In this document: piece after piece, positions 36,120-46,725 of the stretch
How the letters are laid out: each line of letters opens with the position of its first letter
Position numbering within the stretch: position 1 is the stretch's first letter
NCBI RefSeq assembly: GCF_026745355.1
Contig: NC_079207.1
Coordinates: 18,139,920 to 18,203,919, forward strand
Origin: Beta vulgaris subsp. vulgaris
Lineage: Eukaryota > Streptophyta > Magnoliopsida > Caryophyllales > Amaranthaceae
DNA: 64,000 nt
Direction: 5' to 3'
Program-made: the position numbers and the translations under genes
Notes under the pieces: model-generated
The model's input: only the letters and a program-made list of their open reading frames with translations
Told to the model about the DNA's origin: nothing
The model's database searches: none

Positions 36120-36620
36120 TTGGGCTTGCGTGGGCGATTTTGGGGAAAGAGATTAGGACTCGGGGGCCAAGGAGACCTAAGGTGGGTGGTCCCGAATTGG
36201 TGGGATGGACAAGGAAGGGTTGCTCAACTCGGGGGTTAATGAGCCCTTCCCTTGGGATCCCGAGTTGGTCCTGGGTGTACTTAGCTCTTTTCAAGCTAAG
36301 TATAGAGCCCCTTGGATTAACCAAGAGGTGATGGACCAACTCGGGGGGGAATGAGCCCTTCCCATGTGGATCCCGAGTTGGTCATAGGTATACTTAGCTC
36401 TTTTTAAGCCAAGTATAGAGCCCCTTGGATTGACCAAGAGGTGATGGTACCCAACTCGGGGGCTAATGAGCCTTCCCATATGATCCCGAGTTGGTAATGA
36501 ATGTACTTAGCTATTTTCTTAACTAAGTGTTAATCCCCTTGGGTTGACCAAGAAGGGGTACTCAACTCGGGGGCTAATGAGCCTTCCCATGTGATCCCGA
36601 ATTGGTCATGAATATGCTGT
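36120..36620. repeat. About 113-bp tandem repeat, four units
   Basis: CTCGGGGGCTAATGAGCC recurs near 36230, 36342, 36456 and 36567. Each unit has CCCGAGTTGGT and ACTTAGCTCTTTT with CAAGCTAAGTATAGAGCCCC. Confidence 0.88.
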
Positions 36621-37154
36621 GTTTTTCGAGGGGGTCTCACGACGCTACTCGGATCCCGATTAGGTCCAATTAACGATGCTTAGCCGTTTTTCGGCCAAGT
36701 TGCTAGGACGCTCCTCTTATGACCGAGGAAGTGCCAACGAATGAGTTTCTCGACTCGGGGGGCTAATGAGCCCCATGTTTTCCGAGGAGGTTTCACGACG
36801 CTACTCGGATCCCGAGTAGGTCCAATTGTCGATACTTAGCCGTTTTTCGGCCAAGTTGCTAGGACGCTCCTCTTATGACCGAGGAGGTGCCAACGAAGGA
36901 GTTTCTCGCCTCGGGGGGGCTAATGAGCCCCATGTTTCCCGAGGGGGTCGATTTGTTTGCACTTAGCTATTTTCGCTAAGTGATAGGGTACTCCTGGCAT
37001 GGCCGAGGAGGTACCATGAGATGTATGCTCGACTCGGGTGGATAATGAGCCCCATGTTTCCCGAGGAGGTTGATTTGTTTGCACTTAGCTATTTTCGCTA
37101 AGTGATCGGGTACTCCTGGCATGGCCGAGGAGGTACCGTGAGATGTATGCTCGG
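36620..37154. repeat. 115-155 bp related tandem repeats, left of hAT
   Basis: Units carry TTCCCGAGGAGGTTGATTTG, CTTAGCTATTTTCGCTAAGTG and GACTCGGGGGGATAATGAGC. The short palindrome around CTTAGC..GCTAAG is conserved in each. Confidence 0.85.
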
Positions 37155-39044
37155 TAGGCCTGGCAAAAGTCGACCCAACCCGAGAACCCGACCCGAACCC
37201 GACCCGAAATTAGCGGGTTTGGGTTGAGATTTTCAACCCGATTAGTTAAATGGGTCGACCTGAACCCGACCTGAAAGTTAAATGGGTCAGGTTCAGGTCG
37301 AATTTTCTGACCTGAAATTGACCCGCTTGACCTGATTTGTAAATGGGTCAAAATCAGGTCGGGTCAACCCGTATAACTTAACCCGAATAATTTAATTAAA
37401 AAGACATTTTCCAGCCCAAAGATGTTGGGCCCATAAATTAATATCAGCCAAAAAAAAAAAGGAACCCTAAAAATCTACCTCCTGTCCTCACTCCTCACTG
37501 AGCCGACATCACTCACTAAATTTCTAACCCTAATTTCTCTCTCACTCTCTCTGTCTCTCACTCTCTCACTCTCTTTCTTCGTCGCCGCTACAACTCGCCG
37601 ACATCTACTCTTCACGAGTACTATTAGCAACAACACTACAACAGTCCGAATTTCTTCAACTGGTGGAAGCCGAACAAATCACAGAAATTCAATCGAGAAA
37701 TTTCGTCTTCGTCTTCGTTGGTCTTCTACTCTTCTTCGTCTTCTTCAACATTCAGGTATTTTTTTCTTTTCTGCTATTTCATTTTTTCTGCTATCTTCGT
37801 CTTCTTTTTTTCTTTCTTTTCTTTTCTGCTATTTTTTTTCTGCTATTTCCTTTCATTTTTTTATGTTATTTTTATTTCATTTTTTTCTGCCATTTTATTT
37901 TATTACGTTTTGTTTTTTCTGCTATTTCATTTCGGTTTTTATGCTATTTTATTTCGTTTTTATTTCTTCTATTTCATTTCGTTTTTTCTGCTATTTCATT
38001 TCGTTTTTTTGTATGCTATTTTATTTCATTTTTGTTCTGTTATTTCATTTCGTTTTTTATGCTTTTTTTTTTCCTTTTTTTTCCTTCTATTTCATTTCGT
38101 TTTTATGCTATTTTATTTCATTTTTTTAATGCTTTTTTATTTCATTTTTCTTTCTGCTTTTTCATTTCGTTTTTTATGCTATTTTTTATTATTCTGTTTC
38201 CTTCTAAAGTTGATTGAAACTGAACATTCTCTGTTTCCTTATATGCTATATTATTCTGTTTCTCTGTTTTTTCAATGAGAATTTCATTTCGTTTTTAGCA
38301 GCAGGAGAGTTTTATTTCATAATCAAAAAACAGAACATTCTCATTGATTGAAACTGTTTTTTTATTATTCTGTTTTCCTATTTATTTGTTAAATGTTCTG
38401 TTTTTTTATTGTTCTGTTTTCCTATTCTTCTGCTATGTTAAATGTTCTGTTTTCTGTTTTTCTACTCTTTATTTATTTGTTTACTTTGGTTTCCAGCTTA
38501 ATATGGCTGATGAAGACTTCAAGGAGCAGATTGAGCTCTCATCAGAGGCAGAGGAGGAGATTGACTCCGCTCGTACAAATGCTAATAAGGATTTGGTTTT
38601 GTGAACTTGTGGTTGTTTAACTCTAAAACATTAAGGATTTGGTTTGTAATATTTGGTTGGTAATATTTTTAAGTATGAACTTGGTACTTAGTAGTTAGTA
38701 TTATATATGTTATTGCCAAGTATGAACTTGGTTGGCTAAGTTTATTGAAATTTCATTGAATTATGCAATTGTTTTGAATGTAAAAAAAAAATCAGGTTAT
38801 ATGGGTTGGGTCAACCTGAAAAAATCAGGTCAAACAGGTTCAGGTTGACCCATTTACAACCCGTTTAAAAAAAATCAGGTCAAACAGATCAGGTCAGGTT
38901 GACCCGATAACTTTCAGATCAGGTTAGGGTTAGTGATATTGACCCGAAAATATAAACAGATCAGGTTCAGGTTGGGGGTTTTCAACCCGAATTAACTTGA
39001 CCCGAACACGAACCCGACCCAACCCGACCTGATTGACAGGCCTA
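37155..39044 (+). mobile_element. hAT deletion derivative, 1890 bp, perfect TSD
   Basis: Flanked by ATGCTCGG at 37147-37154 and 39045-39052. The termini are TAGGCCTGGCAAAAGTCGAC (left) and TAGGCCTGTCAATCAGGTCG (reverse complement of the right). The subterminal regions are dense in GGGTCAGGTCG/ACCCGACCC. Inside are a CT-rich leader, a T-rich intron, a short ORF and an AT-rich 3' region ending in an A run. This is the skeleton of a transposase gene with nearly all coding sequence removed. Confidence 0.93.
38503..38604 (+). CDS. Short ORF of hAT element, probably transposase N-terminus
   Basis: Thirty-three residues, MADEDFKEQIELSSEAEEEI then DSARTNANKDLVL and TGA. It follows a predicted 5'-leader intron at 37756-38496 (CAG/GTATTT, TTTCCAG/CTTAATATGG), with the ATG seven bases after the acceptor. 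The leader upstream (about 37480-37755) is CT-rich, like a plant 5' UTR, and the sequence after the stop resembles a 3' UTR. The acidic start could be the beginning of a hAT transposase whose BED finger and catalytic regions were lost by internal deletion, but the 33 residues are too few to prove it. The Phe-rich ORFs of about 185 codons over the intron are artefacts of T-rich sequence. Confidence 0.5.
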   Translation: MADEDFKEQIELSSEAEEEIDSARTNANKDLVL

Positions 39045-40500
39045 ATGCTCGGCTCGGGGGGATAATGAGTCCCATGTTTCCCGAGGAGGTTGATTTGTTT
39101 GTTCTTAGCTATTTTCGCTAAGTGATAGGGTACTCCTGGCATGGTCGAGGAGGTACCCCGTGATGTATGCTCGACTCGGGGGGATAATGAGCCGCATGTT
39201 TCCCGATGAGGTTGATTTATTCGGACAATGACAATCGGTCGGGGCGCTCCTCCACGACCGAGGGGGTGCCATTGGAGAATTTCTTGACTCGGGGGGGGGG
39301 GGGGGGGCGACGAACACCATCATACCTCCATCGAGTGCATTTATTGGACCAGCTGATGGGTTCAAGCAATTAGCCCCACGCTGAATGAACGGATCGGGTA
39401 GCCTTTTTCCTTCCCGAAGCGATCGTCTAGCGGAACCTGAGAAAGATTCCTGATCTGGAGTACCATGTCGGTCCCGGGAAGGGGGGGAGGATTCGAGATT
39501 TTTCTTTCTTTATAGGTGCCCTAACGTGCAAGAGCCCAAAATGTTATGTTTTCCAAGGCCAATCTAGCTAGGTCACTGAGTTAGACCCTCAAGTCTCCCG
39601 TGTTGGAGGAGAAAGAGCCCCATATTTTCCAAGTGGTATACATGTGTCGCTACCGAGCCAAGCTAGACAACAGACTAGCTAAGAGGGGGACCAAGCTGTT
39701 TTTCCCAAGTCGATCTTCTTTCTTTTTCGAGTTACATACTCTCCCGAATCGAGAAGGGTAATGACATACATAGCAAAATTTTGGCTTAGTATTGAGCCCC
39801 CTGGCATGGCCCAGAAGGGTAATGCACAATGAGCACTCCATAGTAATCCCGAGTCGGGTGTTGAGATACTCATGCTAAGGGTTGAGCTCCTTGTTGAGGC
39901 CGAGAAGGGTAATGCACCAACTCGATGCTAATGAGCCCTCCATGATGATCCCGAGTTGGGTGTTGATCCCCCTGGCAAGGCCGAGAAGGATAATGCACCA
40001 GCTCGGGGGCCAATAACCGTAGTAATCCCGAGTTGGGTGTTGAGATACTTAGCCAAATTTAGGCTAAGTGTTGAGCCCCTTATTGAGGCCGAGAGGGTAA
40101 TTGTATTCCGGAGATGTTCTCGACTCGGGGAGGCTATAGGGACCCCGTGCTTCCCGAGGAAGTGTTAGCAGAGAAGTTCTCGACTCGGCAGGGATAATAA
40201 GCCTCAAGCTGCCCGAGGAGGTCTCTTTTGTCGGAACGATGCTACTCGAATGCCGAGTAGGTCCTAATAAGCGATACTTAGACATTTTTTGGCTAAGCTG
40301 GTTGGGGCACATCTCTCACGACCGAGGGGGTGCCATTGGAGAAATTATCGACTCAGGAGGCTAATGAGCCTCTACTTCCCGAGGAGGTCTTGTTCGCCGG
40401 AATGCTGCTACTCGGTGTGGTATGACAACAGGGTGGGAGTTCTTCGGTCCAGGTGAAGAGCTCTTGTCTTCCTTCAGTCGAGTGCCATGTTGCTCTCGGT
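39045..40500. repeat. Continuation of GC-rich tandem repeats
   Basis: The same unit types as 36120-37154 resume exactly at the hAT target duplication. It includes a G run at 39291-39307. Units near 39840-40120 carry CCCGAGTTGGGTGTTGA and AAGGCCGAGAAGG. Confidence 0.85.
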
Positions 40501-40520
40501 ATGTGACTTTGAGATGTAGC

Positions 40521-40541
40521 ATCCCCACAGACGACGTCAAA
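40521..40541 (-). other. Tat-type primer binding site, degraded
   Basis: The minus strand reads TTTGACGTCGTCTGTGGGG, close to the TTTGGCGCCGTCTGTGGG commonly found after Tat-lineage LTRs. The differences look like CG-to-TG or CA decay. Confidence 0.6.
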
Positions 40542-40542
40542 C

Positions 40543-40865
40543 TGTTTCATCCTAGAAACTGTCAAAAGTAAGTGTAGTGTTGAGAGTCTTTAAATCCCGA
40601 GAAGGTCTGAAGAGCCAAGGAGGAGGTCTCCGATAATCCTGCAAAATACAATGAAATACTGGCCCGGGGGTGTTTCCAGGAAAGCCCCTCCGACGCTCAA
40701 GTCAGTTGAGATTGAGGTAGAGAGAGAAAATGAGTAAATGTAGAGAGAGATGCTCTAGTTTTGTTAGGCGAGAATTCTGATGAGACAACTCCTATTTATA
40801 GAGGAGGAGACCTGTAATAAATGAAGGCATTTTAGTCAATTTCAGCTGGTGGAGGATTATGTTCA
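40543..40865 (-). repeat. Tat-like LTR, about 0.3 kb
   Basis: On the minus strand, TATA-like CTATAAATAG at 40792-40801 is followed by a CT-rich start, then GACTTGAGCGTCGGAGGGG and CACCCCCGGGCC. This order is characteristic of Tat LTR R/U5 regions (family recall). It ends GATGAAACA at 40543. The upstream edge near 40865 is a guess. Confidence 0.6.
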
Positions 40866-40932
40866 GCTCATTTAGAATGGAGTTTGTAGAGGAAATTTAT
40901 GTTTTTGCTGGTTTCTACTTTAGTATATATTA

Positions 40933-41128
40933 CCTCTGTTTTTTATTAGTTGCGACAAATGACTTTTGCACAAATATTAAGGAAAAGGGAAATAGATTAA
41001 GATTTGACCCAATTGCCTATATTTTTTTGCATATGTGGTAGTCAACAACTTTACTTTGAAAGGAAATGTTGTATCTAAATAATAACACCTATACATTGAA
41101 ATCATTGCATCTAAAAAAATAGAGGAAG
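40933..41128. mobile_element. Stowaway-type MITE 2
   Basis: TA at 40931-40932 and 41129-41130. The ends CCTCTGTTTTTTATTAGTTG and the complement of ATCTAAAAAAATAGAGGAAG form inverted repeats. No coding capacity. Confidence 0.7.
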
Positions 41129-41130
41129 TA

Positions 41131-41390
41131 CTTCATCTACTGTTTTTCTATTGCAACAATTGAGTTTTCATGTTTGTCAATGCATAACTTTAACTATTAA
41201 TATCCTTAATTACTTTCTAGTAAAAATTATGCAAATTTGATATTTTGGATGTATATATCGAGACGAATCTAACAAGACCCCATATGACCATATTTTTTTT
41301 CCTTAAATATATAATAATCTCAACATATAGTGAAACATTGGTGAATAAATAATGTAAAAATCTCATTGTTGCAATTGAAAAAGAACGTAT
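41131..41390. mobile_element. Stowaway-type MITE 3
   Basis: Begins directly after the TA that ends MITE 2. The inverted repeats are GTTTTTCTATTGCAACAATT and AATTGTTGCAATAGAAAAAC-like sequence at about 41363-41386. The core has GAGACGAATCTAACAAGACC at about 41258. The right edge is approximate. Confidence 0.65.
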
Positions 41391-41929
41391 ATATTACTCA
41401 TTTATCGTTCACTATATATTTACATCTTTTTTATGTTTGTGTACTTAGTTTAAAATATTGTTATCTTGAGTCCTATCTTCTTTTTTTCACTTTCCTCAAC
41501 ATCATATCTAGGATCGATGTATGCTATGCAACGAGCTTTGACTAATCTAAACTTTGATAAATAATTAAAAGCAAAGTCTAAAGGAAACAAATTCGGCCAT
41601 GCTCATCTTCTAACATTCATATCAATTAGGATGGTAATTTTTTGATGAAGAACTGGCTAGATTATCATGTGTCATGACTTGAGATGTTAGTCATGCATTT
41701 TGTTTATGTCCTCACGGTTCACAGAAACAAAAAGTGTGTATGGTATAATTTTGTGGGATCTCTTTGCTTCTAATTCATTTAAACTATTTTGGATAGTTTC
41801 ATACTTTGTGATTGGTGTTTATCTCCAAAATATATGAAAATTTTGACCTACAAATGCATCGTCCACAATGATGATTTCTTTAAGATGTAGCAAAATATCA
41901 ATAGAAGTCAAAAATATTCGGGCAGGGGT

Positions 41930-42075
41930 GTTAATGAGTCTCACCTGTTCGCGGGCAGTTTAGGATCGACTCTGTCAAAGCTCGGTTCGTGGTGGCTTGG
42001 CTTGACTCGGATTCGGAGTCGGCTGGAGACTTTAACGAACCGAGATGAACTAGGCAAAACTCGGTTCGAAAGATC
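41930..42075. mobile_element. hAT-like terminal fragment
   Basis: GCAGGGGTGTTAATGAGTCTC is followed by many GGCTCGACTCGG-like motifs, as in hAT subterminal regions. The partner end may be the similar GCTCGACTCG-rich block at 42540-42710, with (TA)n and a MITE between. No TSD was found. Confidence 0.45.
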
Positions 42076-42090
42076 GTGAACAGGCTCGAT

Positions 42091-42092
42091 TA

Positions 42093-42160
<68 letters not shown>
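42091..42160. repeat. (TA)n microsatellite
   Basis: About 35 TA units abut the TA target site of MITE 4. Confidence 0.95.
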
Positions 42161-42162
<2 letters not shown>

Positions 42163-42420
42163 CTACCCCCATATTTTTTAGTTGCAACATTTGCTTTTGT
42201 GGCACTATTCATCAACCAACTTTGTTAAACTATCTCACATCATTGTATAAGGAAAAAACATAGTCAAGTGGGGTCTTGTTAAATTCTTTTCAATGCGAGG
42301 ATTCCAAATATCAAATTTTTATAACTTTTACTTACATCCAATAAGAAATATTAACATTCAAAGAAGCATCTCGACCAACGTGAAAAAGCAAATGATGCAA
42401 CTAAAAGAATACAGAGGTAG
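42163..42420. mobile_element. Stowaway-type MITE 4
   Basis: The inverted ends are CTACCCCCATATTTTTTAGT and the complement of ACTAAAAGAATACAGAGGTAG (inner part), each followed by TGCAACATTTGCTTTT or its complement. The core on the minus strand has AACAAGACCCCACTTGACTA. Confidence 0.75.
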
Positions 42421-42710
42421 TGTATACATAAATATATTAATCTAGTATTACACAATAATAAGATAATAGTTTCATTGTCTAAAAGAAAACTTATAAATCT
42501 CAAATATTAAAAAAAGACATGTAAAAAATAGGGGCGATATAGAGTCAAGGTTGTTTGTAAACAATTCGAGTGCGGCTCGTTTAAATTTTTGTCAAAGCTC
42601 GACTCGAACAAAGTTCGGCTCGTTAAACTTCAAGGTTGGCCCGAGCTCAAATAAACTTAAATGGAACAACCCGAATAGATCACAGTTCAGGCTCTGCTCG
42701 ACTGGTAAGC

Positions 42711-44049
42711 GTTCTTAGGGAAAGAGAAGCAATTCTAAGAATATTTTTGCTAGTCACTACGATGAAATATGTGCAATGGGATCTTGGTAGCGTCTTGTTT
42801 CTTATAAGTTGCTCCATTATCATCTAAAACCTCTTACTTTTATGTTGTTGTACTCGTCCCAAGGTCAATATATTCCCCATTGTACTCCCTCCAATGAATG
42901 TCAACGAGTAGGATATAGATTGGATCCTCAAGGATGCAGATACAAATCTGTTCTCAGGCATGGATGCAGATCCGACCTTAATCTGCTAGGTAATAAAATT
43001 GAGGATCCATATCCAAATTCAATGGATCCTACGAATTTGGGTCCAATACGGGTCTTGACCTATTTTATTCCAAAATGACCCTAATTTTCACAATGATTTA
43101 AGATTTTTAAAACGTCGGCGAAGGTGATGGCTGCTCATGGCTTCAATTGATTAACGGAGTTCTCTGCGTCGTGGCTCGTGGGCTTGTGGCTCGGTGATTG
43201 GCTCGTGGAGTTGTGGTCGGAAAAAGTGATTGGTACTTTATTAGGCGAAGTGACCAATAAAGATGATACTAGAAGAATTTATTGGTGTTCGGTAAAAAAA
43301 AAAAGTAGTAAATTTGACCTACTTCAGGATATATTACTCATTACACAACTAAATTCACAAACTTGTCTTCCAAAAAGCTCCAAGTAATGGCTTTTTCAAA
43401 ATTATGTGGACTCAAACCTCTCTTTCAATCCTATCTCAAACAAACACTCCCATTAGAGAATTGGATAAGTTGCACCTCTCTATTCATCTGAAACCTCTCT
43501 TTTTACCCTAAAACTCTCTCAATCAAATATGTGTAAAGTAACAAGAAAGTATAATTTACTTATCCAAAAAAAACAGGAAAATCATTTTAAACCTCTAGTG
43601 TTATTCATTTTCACATAGTTGATCAAAAGATTTTGTTAGCAAGGATGCTTAGATATGGCTTTTATTAACAATGGCATATATAAATTATTCCCTAATGATT
43701 AACAAGCTGGTTGGTACTTTATAAGCAAAGCAAAGGAAACCAAAGATGTACATTGAAAAGAAGGGAAAGGAAGAAAAATTAAAGTAATTGGAAAGAATCC
43801 AACATTTGGTTAGCTAGTAGGTGAAGAAAGAAAGTAAACAAAAAGGACAAATAAAGATAGAATACTTTTAAAATTATATTCCCTCTCAAAATAATCTTCC
43901 TAAATTCTTTTTTGAAGGTAAAATCTTCCTAAATTTTGGAAGAAAGGAAATTGAACATTTTATACAATACTTTTTCCAATACTTTTTTCCTCTTCCTATG
44001 AGATCTCACATGATCTTTGGAGCCAAAGACTTATTACTCGATTGGAATT
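42711..44049. other. Intergenic, hAT-like scraps, no gene seen
   Basis: 42880-43070 has GGATCC-rich, hAT-like subterminal sequence. The rest is AT-rich. The ORF at 43178-43387 (Trp-rich start) was not recognised and has no supporting signals. Confidence 0.45.
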
Positions 44050-44267
44050 CTTCACTCACTTACTTCGAACATGGCCTTAAGTAAGTATTAAATTAATGGA
44101 TCAATACAAACTTTAGCATCTAAAATACTTTTTAAGTATTTGACTAAACAAAATACCTCTTCACTCACTTACTTCGAACATGGCATTAAGTAAGTATTAG
44201 ATTAATTGATCAACACAAACTTTTGCATCTAAAATACTTTTTAAGTATTTGACTAAACAAAATACCG
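44050..44267. repeat. 109-bp tandem duplication
   Basis: CTTCACTCACTTACTTCGAA begins at 44050 and again at 44159. The copies differ at a handful of bases. Confidence 0.92.
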
Positions 44268-44785
44268 ATATCTTAAGATACCACAAGGTCCGATAATTAT
44301 TAGTATACACCATTGTTCTTAAAATCTCGATTGAGATCTTAAGATCCTACGTAGGATCTTCGTTTTGTAGGATCCTTCGATACTATGGAACCACAAAAAA
44401 TCACATAGTATGATCTTTATTAAATTTAGAGACAATACGAAACGGGCCTATGTGATCCGAACAAGGAGGAGAGATTTGGTCCACTTTATAAGCCCAAAGG
44501 AGGTTCTGTAGTAAAATCAATTGGTGATAGTAGGAGTAACTTCTTTACCTTTAAAAGTGTAACAATCTCTCCTCTTTCTCCAATGTGGGACACTCACAAG
44601 TGGGCTTTCAATGGGTTTTAACACACCCCCTCACTTGTGAGTGTCCTTAGAAATTCATAGCCAACTGGAAAGGTTAGAGAAATAATCCTCTTAGGAGCTG
44701 GACATTCTATCGAGGTAAATTTTTATCCTGTAGCGATCAAATACCCAGTATAGACTAGACACGCAACCCGGACTTTGATACCATG

Positions 44786-45061
44786 TAGAGCTTGTTAAAG
44801 CTCAATACATTTCAGGGAAAGAAGAAAAGTAGTAGAGAGAATTCTGGAGAGTTTCTTATTGATTGAATTGAAGAAATGAAAATTACAGCTCTAGTTTTAG
44901 GACCTCCAAACTATTTATAGTTACAATACTAATAATTAAGATTAATAATTAATAACAACTTCCTCACAGTTGCTAACTGCAATAACAAACTCATAACAAA
45001 CTGATTGAGAGCTTCTAGAAGAAGGTGAGTCGGCTGCCAGAACTAGTAGCTCCAATACAAC
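44786..45061 (-). repeat. Copia LTR with PBS on its far side
   Basis: Minus strand TGTATTGGAGCTAC (45061) to AAGCTCTACA (44786), followed by a PBS-like TGGTATCAAAGTCCG. On the other side is the G-rich PPT (45066-45080) after RNase H. So it works as the 3' LTR of one copy and the 5' LTR of another, now truncated. Confidence 0.7.
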
Positions 45062-45075
45062 CCTCCCCCCCCCCC

Positions 45076-45403
45076 CCCTCTTTCAAGTTAGGAGGTGGTT
45101 GAGAAAACAACCCTACCTTGGAAAGAAGCATGTTGAACTGAGGAGAGGGCATAGATTTAGTGAGGACATCTGCCAATTGAGATCGAGTAGGGAGGTAGGA
45201 CAACTGTAAAAGGCCTTCAAGCACCTTCTACCTAGTAAAGTAACAATCAATTTCTATGTGTTTAATACGTTCATGGAAGACAGTGTTACATGCTATGTGC
45301 AAAGCACTTTGATTGTCACAAAACAAGGTTACTGACTGAAGATGTGCCAAGCTCTTCCAATAAACGTACAGTCCATGCTACTTCAGATGCTGATGAAGTC
45401 ATT
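45076..45403 (-). pseudogene. Ty1/copia RNase H, C-terminal fragment
   Basis: The minus-strand frames read [18 protein letters not shown], then [10 protein letters not shown] and LEGLLQLSYLPTRSQLADVL, then TKSMPSPQFNMLLSKVGLFS. This is the conserved end of copia pol, where the element's RNase H degrades RNA in the hybrid. A stop (about 45237) and a frameshift interrupt it. Confidence 0.9.
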
Positions 45404-45698
45404 GCTTTATACGATCCTACGACTCTACAATCTGATTCTATCGTTAAAACATCATAAACTAATTTTCACCTATTACCTTTCTCCTATTAAATTATGGTTG
45501 CATGTTGCTTCAATTTTATAGTATTGAAAAACTATCACCAGTTGCTAATGAGATAAGTCATTATTAATATATGTAAATTTTTAACATAAAGTTATCACCA
45601 TATTTTAGCATAATTATTTCTATTTTATCCAATTGTAGGATCCTACCAACCCCTACGATCCAAAGTATAATTCTGATCCTGATAACATTGGTATACAC

Positions 45699-46195
45699 AC
45701 TTATATTATCCAACTCAAGAAATAAAATATAATTTGTTAATATACTTCTTTAATAATTAATACTTTCAATGTAATTAATGAAACAAATCAATCATATAAT
45801 GAATAATGCACTTAAAATTGATCCAATGTCCGCTCCACCCCATTTAATGAAAGGGGAAAAAACTTGGAGTATACTTATACATCATTACATTTGACTAGGG
45901 CTCACCATTAAAGAGTGAAATGATAGGAAGAAATGGAGAAAATTTGAAAAGGATAATCTAAAATTTTAACAACAATGACTACTAACTCTATCAATATTTT
46001 TAGAGCTATTGACTATGATTATATACCAATACAAAGGCACTTCCACTCTTGGTTCATTGTTTTTGTCTTTCTTTCTACTTCTTTCCAAAAGATACTAATT
46101 GATATCAACTATGCTTTATCTTGAAAGCATGCCCTCATAAACCCCCAAAATAAAGGTAATAAAAGATTTTTAAAAGAAATCCCATCTCAAAATCT
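45699..46195. other. AT-rich intergenic sequence, no gene seen
   Basis: Downstream of the cyclin gene. No repeats with recognisable ends and no ORF of note. Confidence 0.6.
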
Positions 46196-46573
46196 TCTTC
46201 CACCTTCCCCATCATCCCTCATAGTGAGATCTCTACCACAAACATAACATAACATCTTGTATTTCCAAAAATATAAAATTTGTGTAGCCATTAAAATGAT
46301 CATAATCACCACATCCCTTTCTTCCAAAACAGCTAGTTGTAAATGCATTTGTTTGTTGTAGACTTGTAGTAGTAGTAGTAATAATTATTAACACCCATAT
46401 CATCATCATCATCATGTCTCTTGCATGAAACCCCTTCATTTCTCTGTTCTGTTCCAACTCCAATTCACCTCATTAAGACCTCATCTCTTTCTCTCTCTAC
46501 TCTGTATCTTTCTCTCTCTACTCTGTTTCTCATTTTATGTGTGTGGATTGTAGAAGGGCATTTGTATCTGAGT

Positions 46574-46579
46574 TTTATT
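46574..46579 (-). terminator. Polyadenylation signal of cyclin D gene
   Basis: AATAAA on the minus strand, about 147 bp after the stop codon. Confidence 0.5.
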
Positions 46580-46725
46580 TTGGGGGCCACACCTCTAGAG
46601 GACCACACCAAAGCTCCCATTCAACCAAAACTGATGATGCATAAACAAAAAAATTTGTCATAAATGCAAAAAAAATCTTCAAAACACTCTCTCAATTCTC
46701 ATATCATATGATTGATGATTATTGA

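Larger units (their letters stand above)
35300..40865 (-). mobile_element. GC-rich Tat-like element rich in tandem repeats
   Basis: On the minus strand, an LTR-like segment (about 40865-40543) and a Tat-type PBS lead into about 5 kb of GC-rich tandem repeats with no gag or pol. It looks non-autonomous or heavily amplified in its 5' internal region. No second LTR was found on the left. A hAT element sits inside at 37155-39044. ORFs here are by-products of the repeats. Confidence 0.55.
44311..45690. mobile_element. hAT-type element with perfect 8-bp TSD, copia inside
   Basis: Flanked by GTATACAC at 44303-44310 and 45691-45698. The ends CATTGTTCTTAAAATC and CAATGTTATCAGGATC (complement of the right) are partial inverted repeats. 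The subterminal regions are rich in TAGGATCCTACG-like motifs. Most of its interior (about 44560-45403) is copia sequence. No transposase was seen. Confidence 0.8.

Noticed and set aside
35300..37150. CRISPR-like or centromeric satellite array
   Set aside because: Repeats are adjacent without unique spacers, change type along the block, and join a retrotransposon LTR and PBS.
37663..38278. Overlapping Phe-rich ORFs of 184 and 186 codons that look like membrane proteins
   Set aside because: They are read from the T-rich predicted leader intron of the hAT element; composition alone explains the hydrophobic residues in all frames.
46233..46463. 76-codon ORF starting MELEQNREMKGF as a separate gene
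   Set aside because: It lies in or just past the cyclin 3' UTR, includes microsatellite-coded Met and Thr runs, and has no recognised domain.
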